Assembly (NCBI RefSeq): GCF_002803155.1
Contig: NZ_NNBP01000002.1
Span: 186,001-250,000, forward strand
Length of the DNA: 64,000 nt
Source of the DNA: Streptomyces sp. CB02959
GTDB taxonomy: Bacteria; Actinomycetota; Actinomycetes; Streptomycetales; Streptomycetaceae
Direction: 5' to 3'
In this document: positions 55,094-63,210 of the stretch, one piece after another
How the letters are laid out: every line of letters starts with the position of its first letter
Numbering within the stretch: position 1 is the first letter of the stretch
The notes under the pieces: generated by a model
Told to the model about the DNA's origin: nothing
Database searches by the model: none
Seen by the model: only the letters and a program-made list of their open reading frames with translations
Program-made: the position numbers and the translations under genes

Positions 55094-58000
55094 TCAGTGC
55101 CCGGTGCCGCAGCAGGACTCGCGGCGCTGCTGCCGCCCCACCTCCAGCCAGTCGGTGCCCGCCGCCGCGCGCACCGCCGGCCCACCGGGCGCCGGGAACG
55201 ACTCCACCAGCGCCCGCTGCTCGAACAGCCGCCCGCCCTTGAGCACCGTCGAGGTCCGCACCAGCGCGCCGAGATCGCGGAACGGATCGCCGTCCACCAG
55301 CGTCATGTCGGCGAGCTTGCCCACCTCCAGCGTCCCCAGGTCGCGCTCCGCACCGAAGACCCGGGCCGGCAGCACCGTCGCCGTGCGCAGCGCCTGCACG
55401 ACGCTCAACCCGCCCCGGTGCAGTGCCCGCAACGCCAGATGGAGCGACAGCCCCACCGGCACCAGCGGCTGGTCCGTCCCCAGCGCCACCAGCCCGCCAC
55501 CGTCCAGGATCCGCCGGTAGACGCCCACCTCGACCCCGATGTCGGCCAACTGCGCCGGCGTCGGACGGCGCCCGGCGTTCTCCCGGACCACCGCGCTGTC
55601 CCACGGCGGCATCAGCCGGCTCACCCGCACGTCCTCGGCCAGCGCCGGATCCTCCCCGATCAGCGGCGACGCCGAGAACGGCGTGGCCAGCATGTGCAGC
55701 CCGCCGGCCGTGTAGACGTTCTCCACGTCCTGGTACGCGTGGCCCGAACCGGACACCGCATGCCCGAACTCCAGTCGCTGGGTGGCCTGCAGATGGGTCG
55801 TCAGATCCTGCCCCAGCTGCACCCCCGGGGTGAGCAGATGGCTCCCCGAGCGCACCCCGAGCCGGTCGTGCGCGAAGCGGGCCGCCTCCGCCATCACCCA
55901 ACCCGGCGCCCGCACATAGGTCTTGACGAAGTCCCAGTCCAGCGCCGCACCCCGGGCCAGCGACCGCCGCAGCCCCGCCTCGGTGCGGTGCGCCCGCCCC
56001 ATGCTGTACGCCACCCGCCCGCCGTCCAGCAGCTCACCGCAGGTCAGCAGCCGCGGACCGGCCAGCACCCCGGCGGCCAGCGCCTCCCGCAGCCGCGCCT
56101 GCTCGTAGGAGAAGCCGCCGCAGGACACCGTGGTGGTGATGCCGTACGCGAGCTGCAGCGCGGTCTGCCGCCCCCCGTACGTCGTCTGCCAGGGGTGCGT
56201 ATGGGCGTCCCACAGCCCCGGCAGCACGGTCCGCTCCGCGGCGTCCACCCGGCGGGCGGTACCGGCCCGGGACGCCCGGTGCGGCTCCACCGCCGTGATC
56301 CGCCCGTCCCGCACCACCACGTCGACGTCCTCGCGTACCGTCTCACCGGTGCCGTCCCAGAACCGGCCCGCGTGCACCACGGTGTCCCGGGCCCGCGCCG
56401 GCCGCTGCGTAAGCGCGACCGGAACGGTCCGGGCCGGACCGCCGGACACCGGGACCAGCCGCAGCTTCCCCGCCGAGAGGTACAGCAGCGTCCCGGAGTC
56501 CCCGGACCACGACGGATGGTCCGCGGCCTCCTCGGTCAGCTGCCGCGGCGCACCGTCCGGCGTCCCGTCCGGCCGCACCGGCAGCACCCACAGCGCCGAC
56601 TCGGCGATCAGCGCCAGCCACTTGCCGTCCGGCGACCACACCGGCCCGGAGTCGTAGCGGTCGGCGATCGAGACGTGCTCGGCGACCTGGTACAGCCGGT
56701 CCTTCCCGGTCTCCGTGTCCACGATCCGGATGACGTTGTAGCCCTCGCGGAACCGGCGGTTGAGCCGATTGCGGTCGCACAGCGCCAGATGGCGGCCGTC
56801 CGGCGACCAGCTGGGCCGGCCCGGCAGCCCGCCCGCCCCCATCGGCGCGGCCAGCACCTTCTCCGATCCGTCCGCCGGCGTCCGCACGACGAGGTTGCCC
56901 GCCATGTCCAGCGCGGCCAGCCGCCCGCCGTCCGGCGACAGCGCCGGCTGCACCCGCCCGCCGGACGCCAGCACCGTCTCCGCACCGGAGTCCACCTCCA
57001 GACGGCGCACCGCGAACAGCCCGTCCCGGTCGTCCGCGTACACCAGCGCCCGGCCGTCCCGGGACCAGCTCGGCGCGAGCACGTAGCGGGTGGCCGCGGC
57101 CCGGGTGATCCGGCGCGGCGCACCGCCACCGGAAGTGGGCGCCAGCCACAGCGAGTTGAGCGCGGCGAAGGCCACCCGGCGGCCGTCCGGGGAGAGCGCC
57201 GGCAGATGGATCCCGCGGACCGGGCCGGCCGCCGTGCGCTCGAAGCCGTAGTCCTTGACGCGATACCGCGGCCGGTCCAGCGGCAGCCGCGCGGTGAACG
57301 GGATGGCCTCGGCCCGCCGCGGCGCGTCGGGCCGGACGATCCGGAACTCCCCGCCGACCGTCACCAGCAGCTCGTCCCGCGACACCCAGCGCGGCGGCAC
57401 CGGCTCCACATCGCCGTCCACCGCCACCACCGCCCCGTCCACCACCAGCGTGCAGCTCGGCCCCGGATAGTCGGTGGTGCGCAGGTACGCCAACCGCCCG
57501 GCCGGGGACAGCGCGGGCACCATCACCTGCGCCGTGACGGTCTCGGTGTGCTCGGTGCGCACCGCGCCCCGCCCGTCGGCGGGCACCGACGCCACCGTCC
57601 GGGAGACCAGCGCGGCACCGTCCAGCCGGCCCCGCACGAAGAAGATCCGGGCGCCGTCCGGCGACCAGCAGGGATCGAAGTCCTCCCAGGCGCCGCCCTG
57701 ATGGGGGCCGTCCTGGCCGGGCAGACCGGTCACCCGGGTCAGCCGCCCGGACGCCACCTCCAGCACCCAGACCCGGTACGGGCTGCCGCTCACCGCGTCG
57801 CCGCCGCGCTCCGAGGCGAACGCGAGCCGGGTCCCGTCGGGCGACCAGGCCGGCCCCCGGTCGTCCCACGGCCCGTCGGTCAACTGCGTCAGATCCGAGC
57901 CGTCCGGGGCCAGCGCCCACAGGTGGAAGTTGCCGCCCCGGTAGGCGCACACCGCGAGCCGTCGGCCGTCGGGGGAGTACACCGGGCGGGTGGGCTCCAG

Positions 58001-58318
58001 GTCGGGCGGGGTCAGCGCCCGCGCCTCACCGCCGGCCCGGGGCAGCGACCACAGGACGTTCTGCACCTCGGCGACCAGCCGGTCACCGGACGGCGCGAGG
58101 GTGGCCGCGCCATTGGTGGCGGCGGTGAACGACAGTGCCACGGGCGCACCGGCCGACGGTGCGCCGCCGGGTGCGGCCGGCAGGGCCGCGGCCGTGGGCG
58201 CGGCGACACCCGCCAGACCGGCCACGGCGGCGGCCGAGGCGGTGCCCTGGAGGAATCTGCGACGGGAGAGCGGCGAAAGCGGGGCCGGAGCGTGCTCGGG
58301 GCGGTCTGCGGTGTCCAA
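55094..58318 (-). CDS. Tat-exported amidohydrolase with TolB/PD40 beta-propeller
   Basis: A 1074-residue protein. A twin-arginine signal (SRRRFLQG, residues 18-25, then an Ala-rich hydrophobic stretch) directs it out of the cell. Many PD40-type repeats (SPDGRRLA, SPDGTRLA, SWSRDGRAL and similar) form a propeller over about residues 60-680. The C-terminal part is a metal-dependent amidohydrolase with the HxH motif in LWDAHTHPWQ. Related proteins are imidazolonepropionase-like hydrolases. TTG 58318 follows AGGAGG by five bases, as expected. The substrate is unknown. It diverges from a lipase-like gene. Confidence 0.9.
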   Translation of the reverse strand: MDTADRPEHAPAPLSPLSRRRFLQGTASAAAVAGLAGVAAPTAAALPAAPGGAPSAGAPVALSFTAATNGAATLAPSGDRLVAEVQNVLWSLPRAGGEARALTPPDLEPTRPVYSPDGRRLAVCAYRGGNFHLWALAPDGSDLTQLTDGPWDDRGPAWSPDGTRLAFASERGGDAVSGSPYRVWVLEVASGRLTRVTGLPGQDGPHQGGAWEDFDPCWSPDGARIFFVRGRLDGAALVSRTVASVPADGRGAVRTEHTETVTAQVMVPALSPAGRLAYLRTTDYPGPSCTLVVDGAVVAVDGDVEPVPPRWVSRDELLVTVGGEFRIVRPDAPRRAEAIPFTARLPLDRPRYRVKDYGFERTAAGPVRGIHLPALSPDGRRVAFAALNSLWLAPTSGGGAPRRITRAAATRYVLAPSWSRDGRALVYADDRDGLFAVRRLEVDSGAETVLASGGRVQPALSPDGGRLAALDMAGNLVVRTPADGSEKVLAAPMGAGGLPGRPSWSPDGRHLALCDRNRLNRRFREGYNVIRIVDTETGKDRLYQVAEHVSIADRYDSGPVWSPDGKWLALIAESALWVLPVRPDGTPDGAPRQLTEEAADHPSWSGDSGTLLYLSAGKLRLVPVSGGPARTVPVALTQRPARARDTVVHAGRFWDGTGETVREDVDVVVRDGRITAVEPHRASRAGTARRVDAAERTVLPGLWDAHTHPWQTTYGGRQTALQLAYGITTTVSCGGFSYEQARLREALAAGVLAGPRLLTCGELLDGGRVAYSMGRAHRTEAGLRRSLARGAALDWDFVKTYVRAPGWVMAEAARFAHDRLGVRSGSHLLTPGVQLGQDLTTHLQATQRLEFGHAVSGSGHAYQDVENVYTAGGLHMLATPFSASPLIGEDPALAEDVRVSRLMPPWDSAVVRENAGRRPTPAQLADIGVEVGVYRRILDGGGLVALGTDQPLVPVGLSLHLALRALHRGGLSVVQALRTATVLPARVFGAERDLGTLEVGKLADMTLVDGDPFRDLGALVRTSTVLKGGRLFEQRALVESFPAPGGPAVRAAAGTDWLEVGRQQRRESCCGTGH

Positions 58319-58473
58319 CGATCCTCCTGCGAAAGGGGGTTGCGGCACAGAACCGCCTGATCGTGTCACGCGGACGGGCCGCGGACCATCTCTGCCGCGC
58401 GCCCCGTGGCCACCTGCCGCCCCACGGGTCAGAGTGGGCCCGACCGACGAACCCTCCGCCCCGGGAGAGCACC

Positions 58474-59388
58474 ATGCAGCAGGACGTCCACCAGGCCCCC
58501 GACGGCGCCCGCATCGCCACCTACACCTGGCTCCCGGAGTCCGGCACCCCGCGCGCCCTGGTCCAGATCGCCCACGGCGCCGCCGAGCACGCCCGCCGCT
58601 ACGACCGCTTCGCGCGCTTCCTCACCGGCCACGGCTACGCGGTCCTCGCCTCCGACCACCGCGGCCACGGCGCCACCGCCGCCTCCACCGGCGGCCGCGG
58701 AGTCACCGGCGAGGACGCCTGGCGGGCCGTCGTCGGCGACCTCAAGGGCATCGGCGACCGCGCGGCCGCCGCCCACCCGGGCCTCCCCCTCGTCCTCCTC
58801 GGCCACAGCATGGGGGCGATGCTGGCCCGCGACTACGCCCAGGAATACGGCGCCGACCTCGCCGGGCTGATCCTCACCGGCGCCTTCCGCACCCTGCCGA
58901 GCCTCGACATCGACGCCGCCGAGGCCGAACTGGAGGCCGAGATCGCGGCACACGGCCGCTCCCACCTCTCCTCCTTCCTGCCCCGCGCCTTCGCCACCTT
59001 CAACGACGCCTTCGCCCACCGCACCGGCTACGAATGGCTCTCCCGCGACACCGCCGAGGTCGACCGCTACGCCGCCGACGAGGACTGCGGCTTCCCGTTC
59101 TGCGCCGGTCTGGTCCTCGACTGGGTACGCGCCATCCGCAAGGTCAACGACCCCGACCACCTCGCCCGGATCCCCCGCGGCCTGCCGGTCCACGTCGCGG
59201 TCGGCGACCAGGACCCCTGCCACCAGCGGATGACCCTGGTCCACGAACTCCTGGAGGACTTCCGCTACCTCGGCATCCGCGACCTGACCTGGCGCGCCTA
59301 CCCGGGCGCCCGCCACGAGATCCTGAACGAGACCCACCGCGACGAGGTCCAGGACGACCTGCTGGCCTGGCTCGGCAAGCACCTCTGA
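58474..59388 (+). CDS. Alpha/beta hydrolase, monoacylglycerol-lipase/lysophospholipase-like
   Basis: A 304-residue serine hydrolase of the Hydrolase_4 group. The nucleophile elbow is LLGHSMGAML, the Asp is likely in VAVGDQDPC, and the His in YPGARHEILNE. The N-terminal motif QIAHGAAEHARRY is typical of this group. No signal peptide is seen. ATG 58474 follows GGGAGAG. It is divergent from the exported amidohydrolase and its end faces the transketolase gene 22 bases away. Confidence 0.92.
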   Translation: MQQDVHQAPDGARIATYTWLPESGTPRALVQIAHGAAEHARRYDRFARFLTGHGYAVLASDHRGHGATAASTGGRGVTGEDAWRAVVGDLKGIGDRAAAAHPGLPLVLLGHSMGAMLARDYAQEYGADLAGLILTGAFRTLPSLDIDAAEAELEAEIAAHGRSHLSSFLPRAFATFNDAFAHRTGYEWLSRDTAEVDRYAADEDCGFPFCAGLVLDWVRAIRKVNDPDHLARIPRGLPVHVAVGDQDPCHQRMTLVHELLEDFRYLGIRDLTWRAYPGARHEILNETHRDEVQDDLLAWLGKHL

Positions 59389-59410
59389 CCCGCCCGCCAC
59401 CGGGCCGGCC

Positions 59411-60313
59411 CTACGCGCCCAGGAACCCGGTGATCCGGGCCCGCAGGCCCTGCGGGTCGAGCCCGTGCGCGGCCAGGTGCTCGTCGAGCTGCCCGTAGCG
59501 GCGCAGTTCGCGGCGGCCGACGCCCAGCCCCAGCACCCGGTGCGGCCGGTCCGCCAGCGCGTCGCCGGCGTGCCGGGTGGAGGTGCCGGCCAGGTACGGC
59601 TCGACCAGCACCACGTCCGAGGAGCCGGCGGCCTCGGCGGCGGCCCGCAGCGTCCGGCCGTCGAACGGCCGCACCGTCGTCGCATAGAGGACGGTCACGT
59701 CCAGCCCCTCGGTGGCCGCCAGCACGGCGTCCAGCATCGGGCCGACGGCGACCACCACCCCGCGGCGGCCCTCCCGCAGCGCCGTGAACCCCGCTCCGGC
59801 GACCGGCCGCGGTGCCTCGTTGGCCTGCACCGACAGCCGCACGTACACGTTGTCGTCGCCGGCCGCCGCGGCCTTCCGCAGCAGCACCTCGGCCTCGTCC
59901 GGGTGGCCGGGCACGTGCACCGTCCAGCCGTCGAGGGTGTCCAGCAGCGCCACGTCGCCCGGTGCCGTATGGGTGAAGCCACCGCTCGGCCAGTCGTAGG
60001 AGGCGCCGGCGCTCACCAGCACCCCGCCGGTGCCCTGGTGGCCGAAGTCCAACTTGAGCTGCTCGAAGGGCCGCTCCACCAGGAAGCTGGCGAAGGTGTG
60101 CAGCACCGGCCGCAGCCCGGTCAGCGCCAGCCCGCCGCCGACCCCGATCAGCAACTGCTCGCGGATGCCGACGTTCACCACCCGCTCCGGGTGCCGCCGG
60201 GCCGCGTCCGCGAAGCCGTCGACGCCGATGTCGGCGAGCACCACGGCCAGCCGCGGGTCCTCGTCCAGCAGCCGCGAGGTGACCGCGGCGAAACGCTCAC
60301 GCATGGTGTCCAT
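59411..60313 (-). CDS. Transketolase, C-terminal subunit (split transketolase)
   Basis: A 300-residue protein holding the pyrimidine-binding and C-terminal domains of a transketolase/DXS-like enzyme: RVVNVGIREQLLIGVGGGLA contains the catalytic Glu region, and VLVEPYLAGTSTRHAGDAL lies in the last domain. Its partner, the thiamine-diphosphate-binding half, is encoded just upstream, as in other split transketolases. ATG 60313 follows GAGAGGAA. It should act in the cytosol in the pentose phosphate pathway or on a special sugar. Confidence 0.9.
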   Translation of the reverse strand: MDTMRERFAAVTSRLLDEDPRLAVVLADIGVDGFADAARRHPERVVNVGIREQLLIGVGGGLALTGLRPVLHTFASFLVERPFEQLKLDFGHQGTGGVLVSAGASYDWPSGGFTHTAPGDVALLDTLDGWTVHVPGHPDEAEVLLRKAAAAGDDNVYVRLSVQANEAPRPVAGAGFTALREGRRGVVVAVGPMLDAVLAATEGLDVTVLYATTVRPFDGRTLRAAAEAAGSSDVVLVEPYLAGTSTRHAGDALADRPHRVLGLGVGRRELRRYGQLDEHLAAHGLDPQGLRARITGFLGA

Positions 60314-60361
60314 CTCTGAATTCCTCTCGCAATACGGGTCGTTGGGGGAAAAGGACCGCGG

Positions 60362-61138
60362 TCAGGCGGCGTGCGCGGAAGGCTCAGGGGTCCCGGGGCT
60401 CCCGGGGCTCTTGGGCTGCTTGGGCTCGACGCGGGCGACCACCGCGTGCGGCCGGCCCGGGTGCGGTGCGCGGAACGCCTCGTACAGCGCCCGGTGGTCG
60501 CGGCCGTCCACGGTCGTCGCGGACCAGCCGGCGGCCGCGAAGCGGGAGGCGATCCCGCCGTGCCAGCCGTGGGTGGCCGAGGAGTTGTCGATGACGAGGG
60601 TGTGCAGCCGGTCCAGGCCGACCGGGCCGGCGTAGGCGATCGCCTCGTGGTTGCTGCCCTCGTCGAGTTCGGCGTCGCCGATCAGCACCCATACGGCGGG
60701 TTCGGTCCGGCCCTGGGCGCGCAGCCCCAGTGCCGTGCCCACGGCGAGCGGCAATCCGTGCCCGAGCGATCCGCTGCCGATCTCGACGCCGGGCACCAGG
60801 GTCCGGTCGGGATGGTGGCCGAGCGGCGAGTCGTACGAGCCGAAGGCCGGCAGCCAGTCGGTGGGGAAGAAGCCCTTGGCGGCCAGCACCGCGTAGTAGG
60901 CCATCGGGCCGTGCCCCTTGGAGAGCAGGAAGCGGTCCCGCTCGGGGTCGGTGGCGGTGGCGGGGGAGACCCGCAGCACCCGGTCGTAGAGGACCCAGAG
61001 GGCGTCGAGGGTGGAGGTGGCCGCCGGGCCGTGCTTCTCGTCGCCGGTCATCAGCCCCATCAGCCGGGGCAGTTCACCGAATCCGCGGGCGCCGCGCAGA
61101 GGGGCGCCCACGGTGCTGTCCGTCGCTGTCTTCGTCAT
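60362..61138 (-). CDS. Transketolase, N-terminal subunit (split transketolase)
   Basis: A 258-residue thiamine-diphosphate-binding half: LLSKGHGPMAYYAVLA, LGHGLPLAVGTALGLRAQG and the cofactor motif LIGDAELDEGSNHEAIAYA. It is the first gene of a two-gene operon with the C-terminal subunit, 48 bases away. The ATG at 61138 has no ribosome binding site and sits seven bases after a -10 box, so the mRNA is probably leaderless. Upstream is a palindrome identical in half-sites to SoxR boxes, suggesting induction by redox-cycling compounds. Confidence 0.9.
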   Translation of the reverse strand: MTKTATDSTVGAPLRGARGFGELPRLMGLMTGDEKHGPAATSTLDALWVLYDRVLRVSPATATDPERDRFLLSKGHGPMAYYAVLAAKGFFPTDWLPAFGSYDSPLGHHPDRTLVPGVEIGSGSLGHGLPLAVGTALGLRAQGRTEPAVWVLIGDAELDEGSNHEAIAYAGPVGLDRLHTLVIDNSSATHGWHGGIASRFAAAGWSATTVDGRDHRALYEAFRAPHPGRPHAVVARVEPKQPKSPGSPGTPEPSAHAA

Positions 61139-61145
61139 GCGACAG

Positions 61146-61176
61146 ACTTTGCAACCTCAAGCGAACTTGAGGTCAA
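61146..61176 (-). promoter_or_regulatory. SoxR-type operator/promoter of the split transketolase operon
   Basis: On the minus strand: TTGACC, a 19-base spacer, then CAAAGT. Inside and across the spacer is CCTCAAG-CGAA-CTTGAGG (61155-61172 on the plus strand), an 18-bp dyad whose half-sites equal those of known SoxR boxes. The overlong 19-base spacer is the hallmark of MerR-family promoters. The transcription start would fall at or next to the ATG. Confidence 0.7.
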
Positions 61177-61221
61177 GCCTAGGGCCGCGGATCGGCGACC
61201 CGCGGCCCGTGGTGGCCGGAA

Positions 61222-61515
61222 TCAGATCTGTCCCGGCTTGAAGGCGTCCTGCTCGATGAGGAGCTTGTCGATCCGGGCCTTGTCCACCCGGTTGGTCACC
61301 TCCGTGGCCTCCTGCTTGTCGCGGACGCACTTGGCCAGGGTGAACGCGGACGAGACCACGAAGACCAGCCCCAGCGCGAGGAACCCGCGCTCCCAGGCGC
61401 CCACCGGCAGTTTGATGATCCCGATCACCAGCGCCGCCAGCGACAACCCGAACGAGAGCGCGGCCTGCACGAAGAAAGCCGTGGTCGTCGGCCGCTGAAT
61501 CGATGGAGTAGTCAT
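61222..61515 (-). CDS. YiaA/YiaB family inner-membrane protein
   Basis: A 97-residue protein with two transmembrane segments (FFVQAALSFGLSLAALVIGII and GFLALGLVFVVSSAFTLAKC) and a charged C-terminal tail, matching the YiaAB two-helix family of unknown function. ATG 61515 is chosen; no clear ribosome binding site is present. It ends about 50 bases upstream of the SoxR-like promoter and is probably a separate unit. Confidence 0.87.
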   Translation of the reverse strand: MTTPSIQRPTTTAFFVQAALSFGLSLAALVIGIIKLPVGAWERGFLALGLVFVVSSAFTLAKCVRDKQEATEVTNRVDKARIDKLLIEQDAFKPGQI

Positions 61516-61689
61516 GCGCGTAGCGTGGCCGCGCGGTGACGTCACCGCATGAGTACGGGTACTCATCCCGGCCACCCCGCCACCTGCCCCGTCGCCCGCC
61601 CCGGCCGGGAAATGGCGACGCGCACCGTCTGACATGCGGTATTGTTCTCATGCGCGACCGGCCGGGGAAGCCCCCGGCGGATCGGGCAC

Positions 61690-61763
<74 letters not shown>

Positions 61764-62069
61764 CTTGCGGAAACGTGAGTCGGAGGCCGTGTCGGAAGTA
61801 TCCGACACGGCCTCTTCGCGTTGTCCGCCGGTGCCCCGACAGCCCCTGCCGCCCGTCCGCTCTCCGGGCGATCCACATGCCCTCCCTCCCTGTGATGCGG
61901 CCCGCCGGGGCCACTCACAGTCGTTGCCGGATCACTCAACTCGTGGTTAAGTCCGGCCTTCCTCACTGTCCGTATGTGGACTGGTGCGGCGTGTTCCCGG
62001 CGTGCCAGGATGGGGACGTAGCTTCGACGGCCTTAACTGCTCGTTGGGCCGGCCCGGCGAACGGGGGGA
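61764..62069. other. Intergenic region between tRNA-Pro and the XRE gene
   Basis: Apart from the terminator, no gene and no clear promoter box is visible. A G-rich stretch (GGGGGG) just before ATG 62070 may be the ribosome binding site of the XRE gene. Confidence 0.5.
61783..61814 (+). terminator. Terminator of tRNA-Pro
   Basis: A 14-bp perfect stem (GAGGCCGTGTCGGA and its complement) with an AGTA loop, 19 bases after the tRNA, followed by TTC. Confidence 0.85.
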
Positions 62070-62576
62070 ATGGCAGTGGGGGGCGACAGCCGGCCCAAGG
62101 GGGAGGGCAGCGTGCTCGCGGAACGGCTCAACCACCTCTTCGCGCACATGCACCCACCGGGCGCCCCGTACACCAACGCCCACGTGGCCGACGAGATCAG
62201 CCGGGGGGCGGCGGAGTACGGCGGGGTCAAGGTCACCGAGCAGTACCTGTCGATGCTGCGCAACGGACGGCGGACGAACCCGGGCCCCGAACTCCTGCGC
62301 GCGCTGGCGAAGTTCTTCGCGGTACCGGTCGGGTACCTGCTGGGGGACCTCTCGCAGCCGCAGGCCACGCGGGTGGAGGAGGAGGTCCGGTTCCTCGCCG
62401 CCATGCGGGACCAGCGGGTGCGCGCCATCGCACTGCGCTCGGTCGGGCTGCCCCCGGAGGTACAGGACAGCCTGACGACGATCATCTCCCAGTTCCGCCG
62501 GCAGATGAACCTGCCGGACGGCCCGTCGGAGCAGGGTGGTGATCGGCGTGGCGCACGGCCCGATTCGGACCGCTGA
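62070..62576 (+). CDS. XRE-type helix-turn-helix regulator
   Basis: A 168-residue protein with a helix-turn-helix of the kind found beside ImmA/IrrE-like genes: NHLFAHMHPPGAPYTNAHVADEI, then EQYLSMLRNGRRTNPGPELLRALAKFFAVPVGYLLGD. The second half is helical and may contact the partner. ATG 62070 follows a G-run. The ImmA-like gene follows at once and the two are probably a sensor/regulator pair. Confidence 0.88.
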   Translation: MAVGGDSRPKGEGSVLAERLNHLFAHMHPPGAPYTNAHVADEISRGAAEYGGVKVTEQYLSMLRNGRRTNPGPELLRALAKFFAVPVGYLLGDLSQPQATRVEEEVRFLAAMRDQRVRAIALRSVGLPPEVQDSLTTIISQFRRQMNLPDGPSEQGGDRRGARPDSDR

Positions 62577-62631
62577 GCGCGACCGGATCTTCACTACCTG
62601 GCGGCGGGCCGGACACGAGGGCGGGACGAGC

Positions 62632-63210
62632 ATGCGAGTGGGCCAGATGCGCAGGCGGTGCAAGCAGCTCATCAAGGAGCTGCGGCTGCCCGCCTCGACC
62701 GATCTGCGGGGGATCTGCGACATCGTCGCGGCACGAGTGGAACGGCCCGTCCACCTCGTGCCGATGAGCCTGGGCGGGGTGGTCTCCGGCATGACCGCCA
62801 CCACGGACGACGGCTACTGGGTCTTCTACGAACTCAAGACCTCCGCCTGGCACCAGACCCACATCGTGCTGCACGAAATCAGCCACCTGCTCCTCGGGCA
62901 CGCCCAGGACCCGGCCGTCACCGAGGACGCGCTGCGGATGTGGACGCCCTCCGTCGACGTCGCCACCGCCATGCGACGCATGGGCCTGACCATGGGCTTC
63001 GCCCGGCACCACGGCTACGACAACCTCGCCGAGCGGGAGACCGAGGTGCTCGGCACGCTCCTGATGGAGCACGTGGTGCCCGCCACCGTGGAGCGGGAAC
63101 TCCCGCTGGAGGGGCCGGCCGCCGAGGTCGCGGCGGCGCTGGGCCCCGCGCTCCGGCACATCCGCCGCCGGCAGGAGGCCGCCGGACCGGAGGAGGAAGC
63201 CAATGTTTGA
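62632..63210 (+). CDS. ImmA/IrrE-like putative metallopeptidase
   Basis: A protein of 192 residues with HEISH at residues 81-85 in IVLHEISHLLLGH, the zinc motif of ImmA/IrrE peptidases. In known systems these cleave a neighbouring XRE repressor; annotators sometimes call such Streptomyces genes toxin components. ATG 62632 leaves a 55-base gap to the XRE gene. GTG 62536 would overlap that gene by 41 bases and add an unconvincing N-terminus. The next gene overlaps its stop by eight bases. Confidence 0.82.
   Translation: MRVGQMRRRCKQLIKELRLPASTDLRGICDIVAARVERPVHLVPMSLGGVVSGMTATTDDGYWVFYELKTSAWHQTHIVLHEISHLLLGHAQDPAVTEDALRMWTPSVDVATAMRRMGLTMGFARHHGYDNLAERETEVLGTLLMEHVVPATVERELPLEGPAAEVAAALGPALRHIRRRQEAAGPEEEANV

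Noticed and set aside
54938..58360. 1140-codon open frame on the plus strand
   Set aside because: It is the antisense frame of the Tat-exported amidohydrolase, a usual artefact of high GC content.
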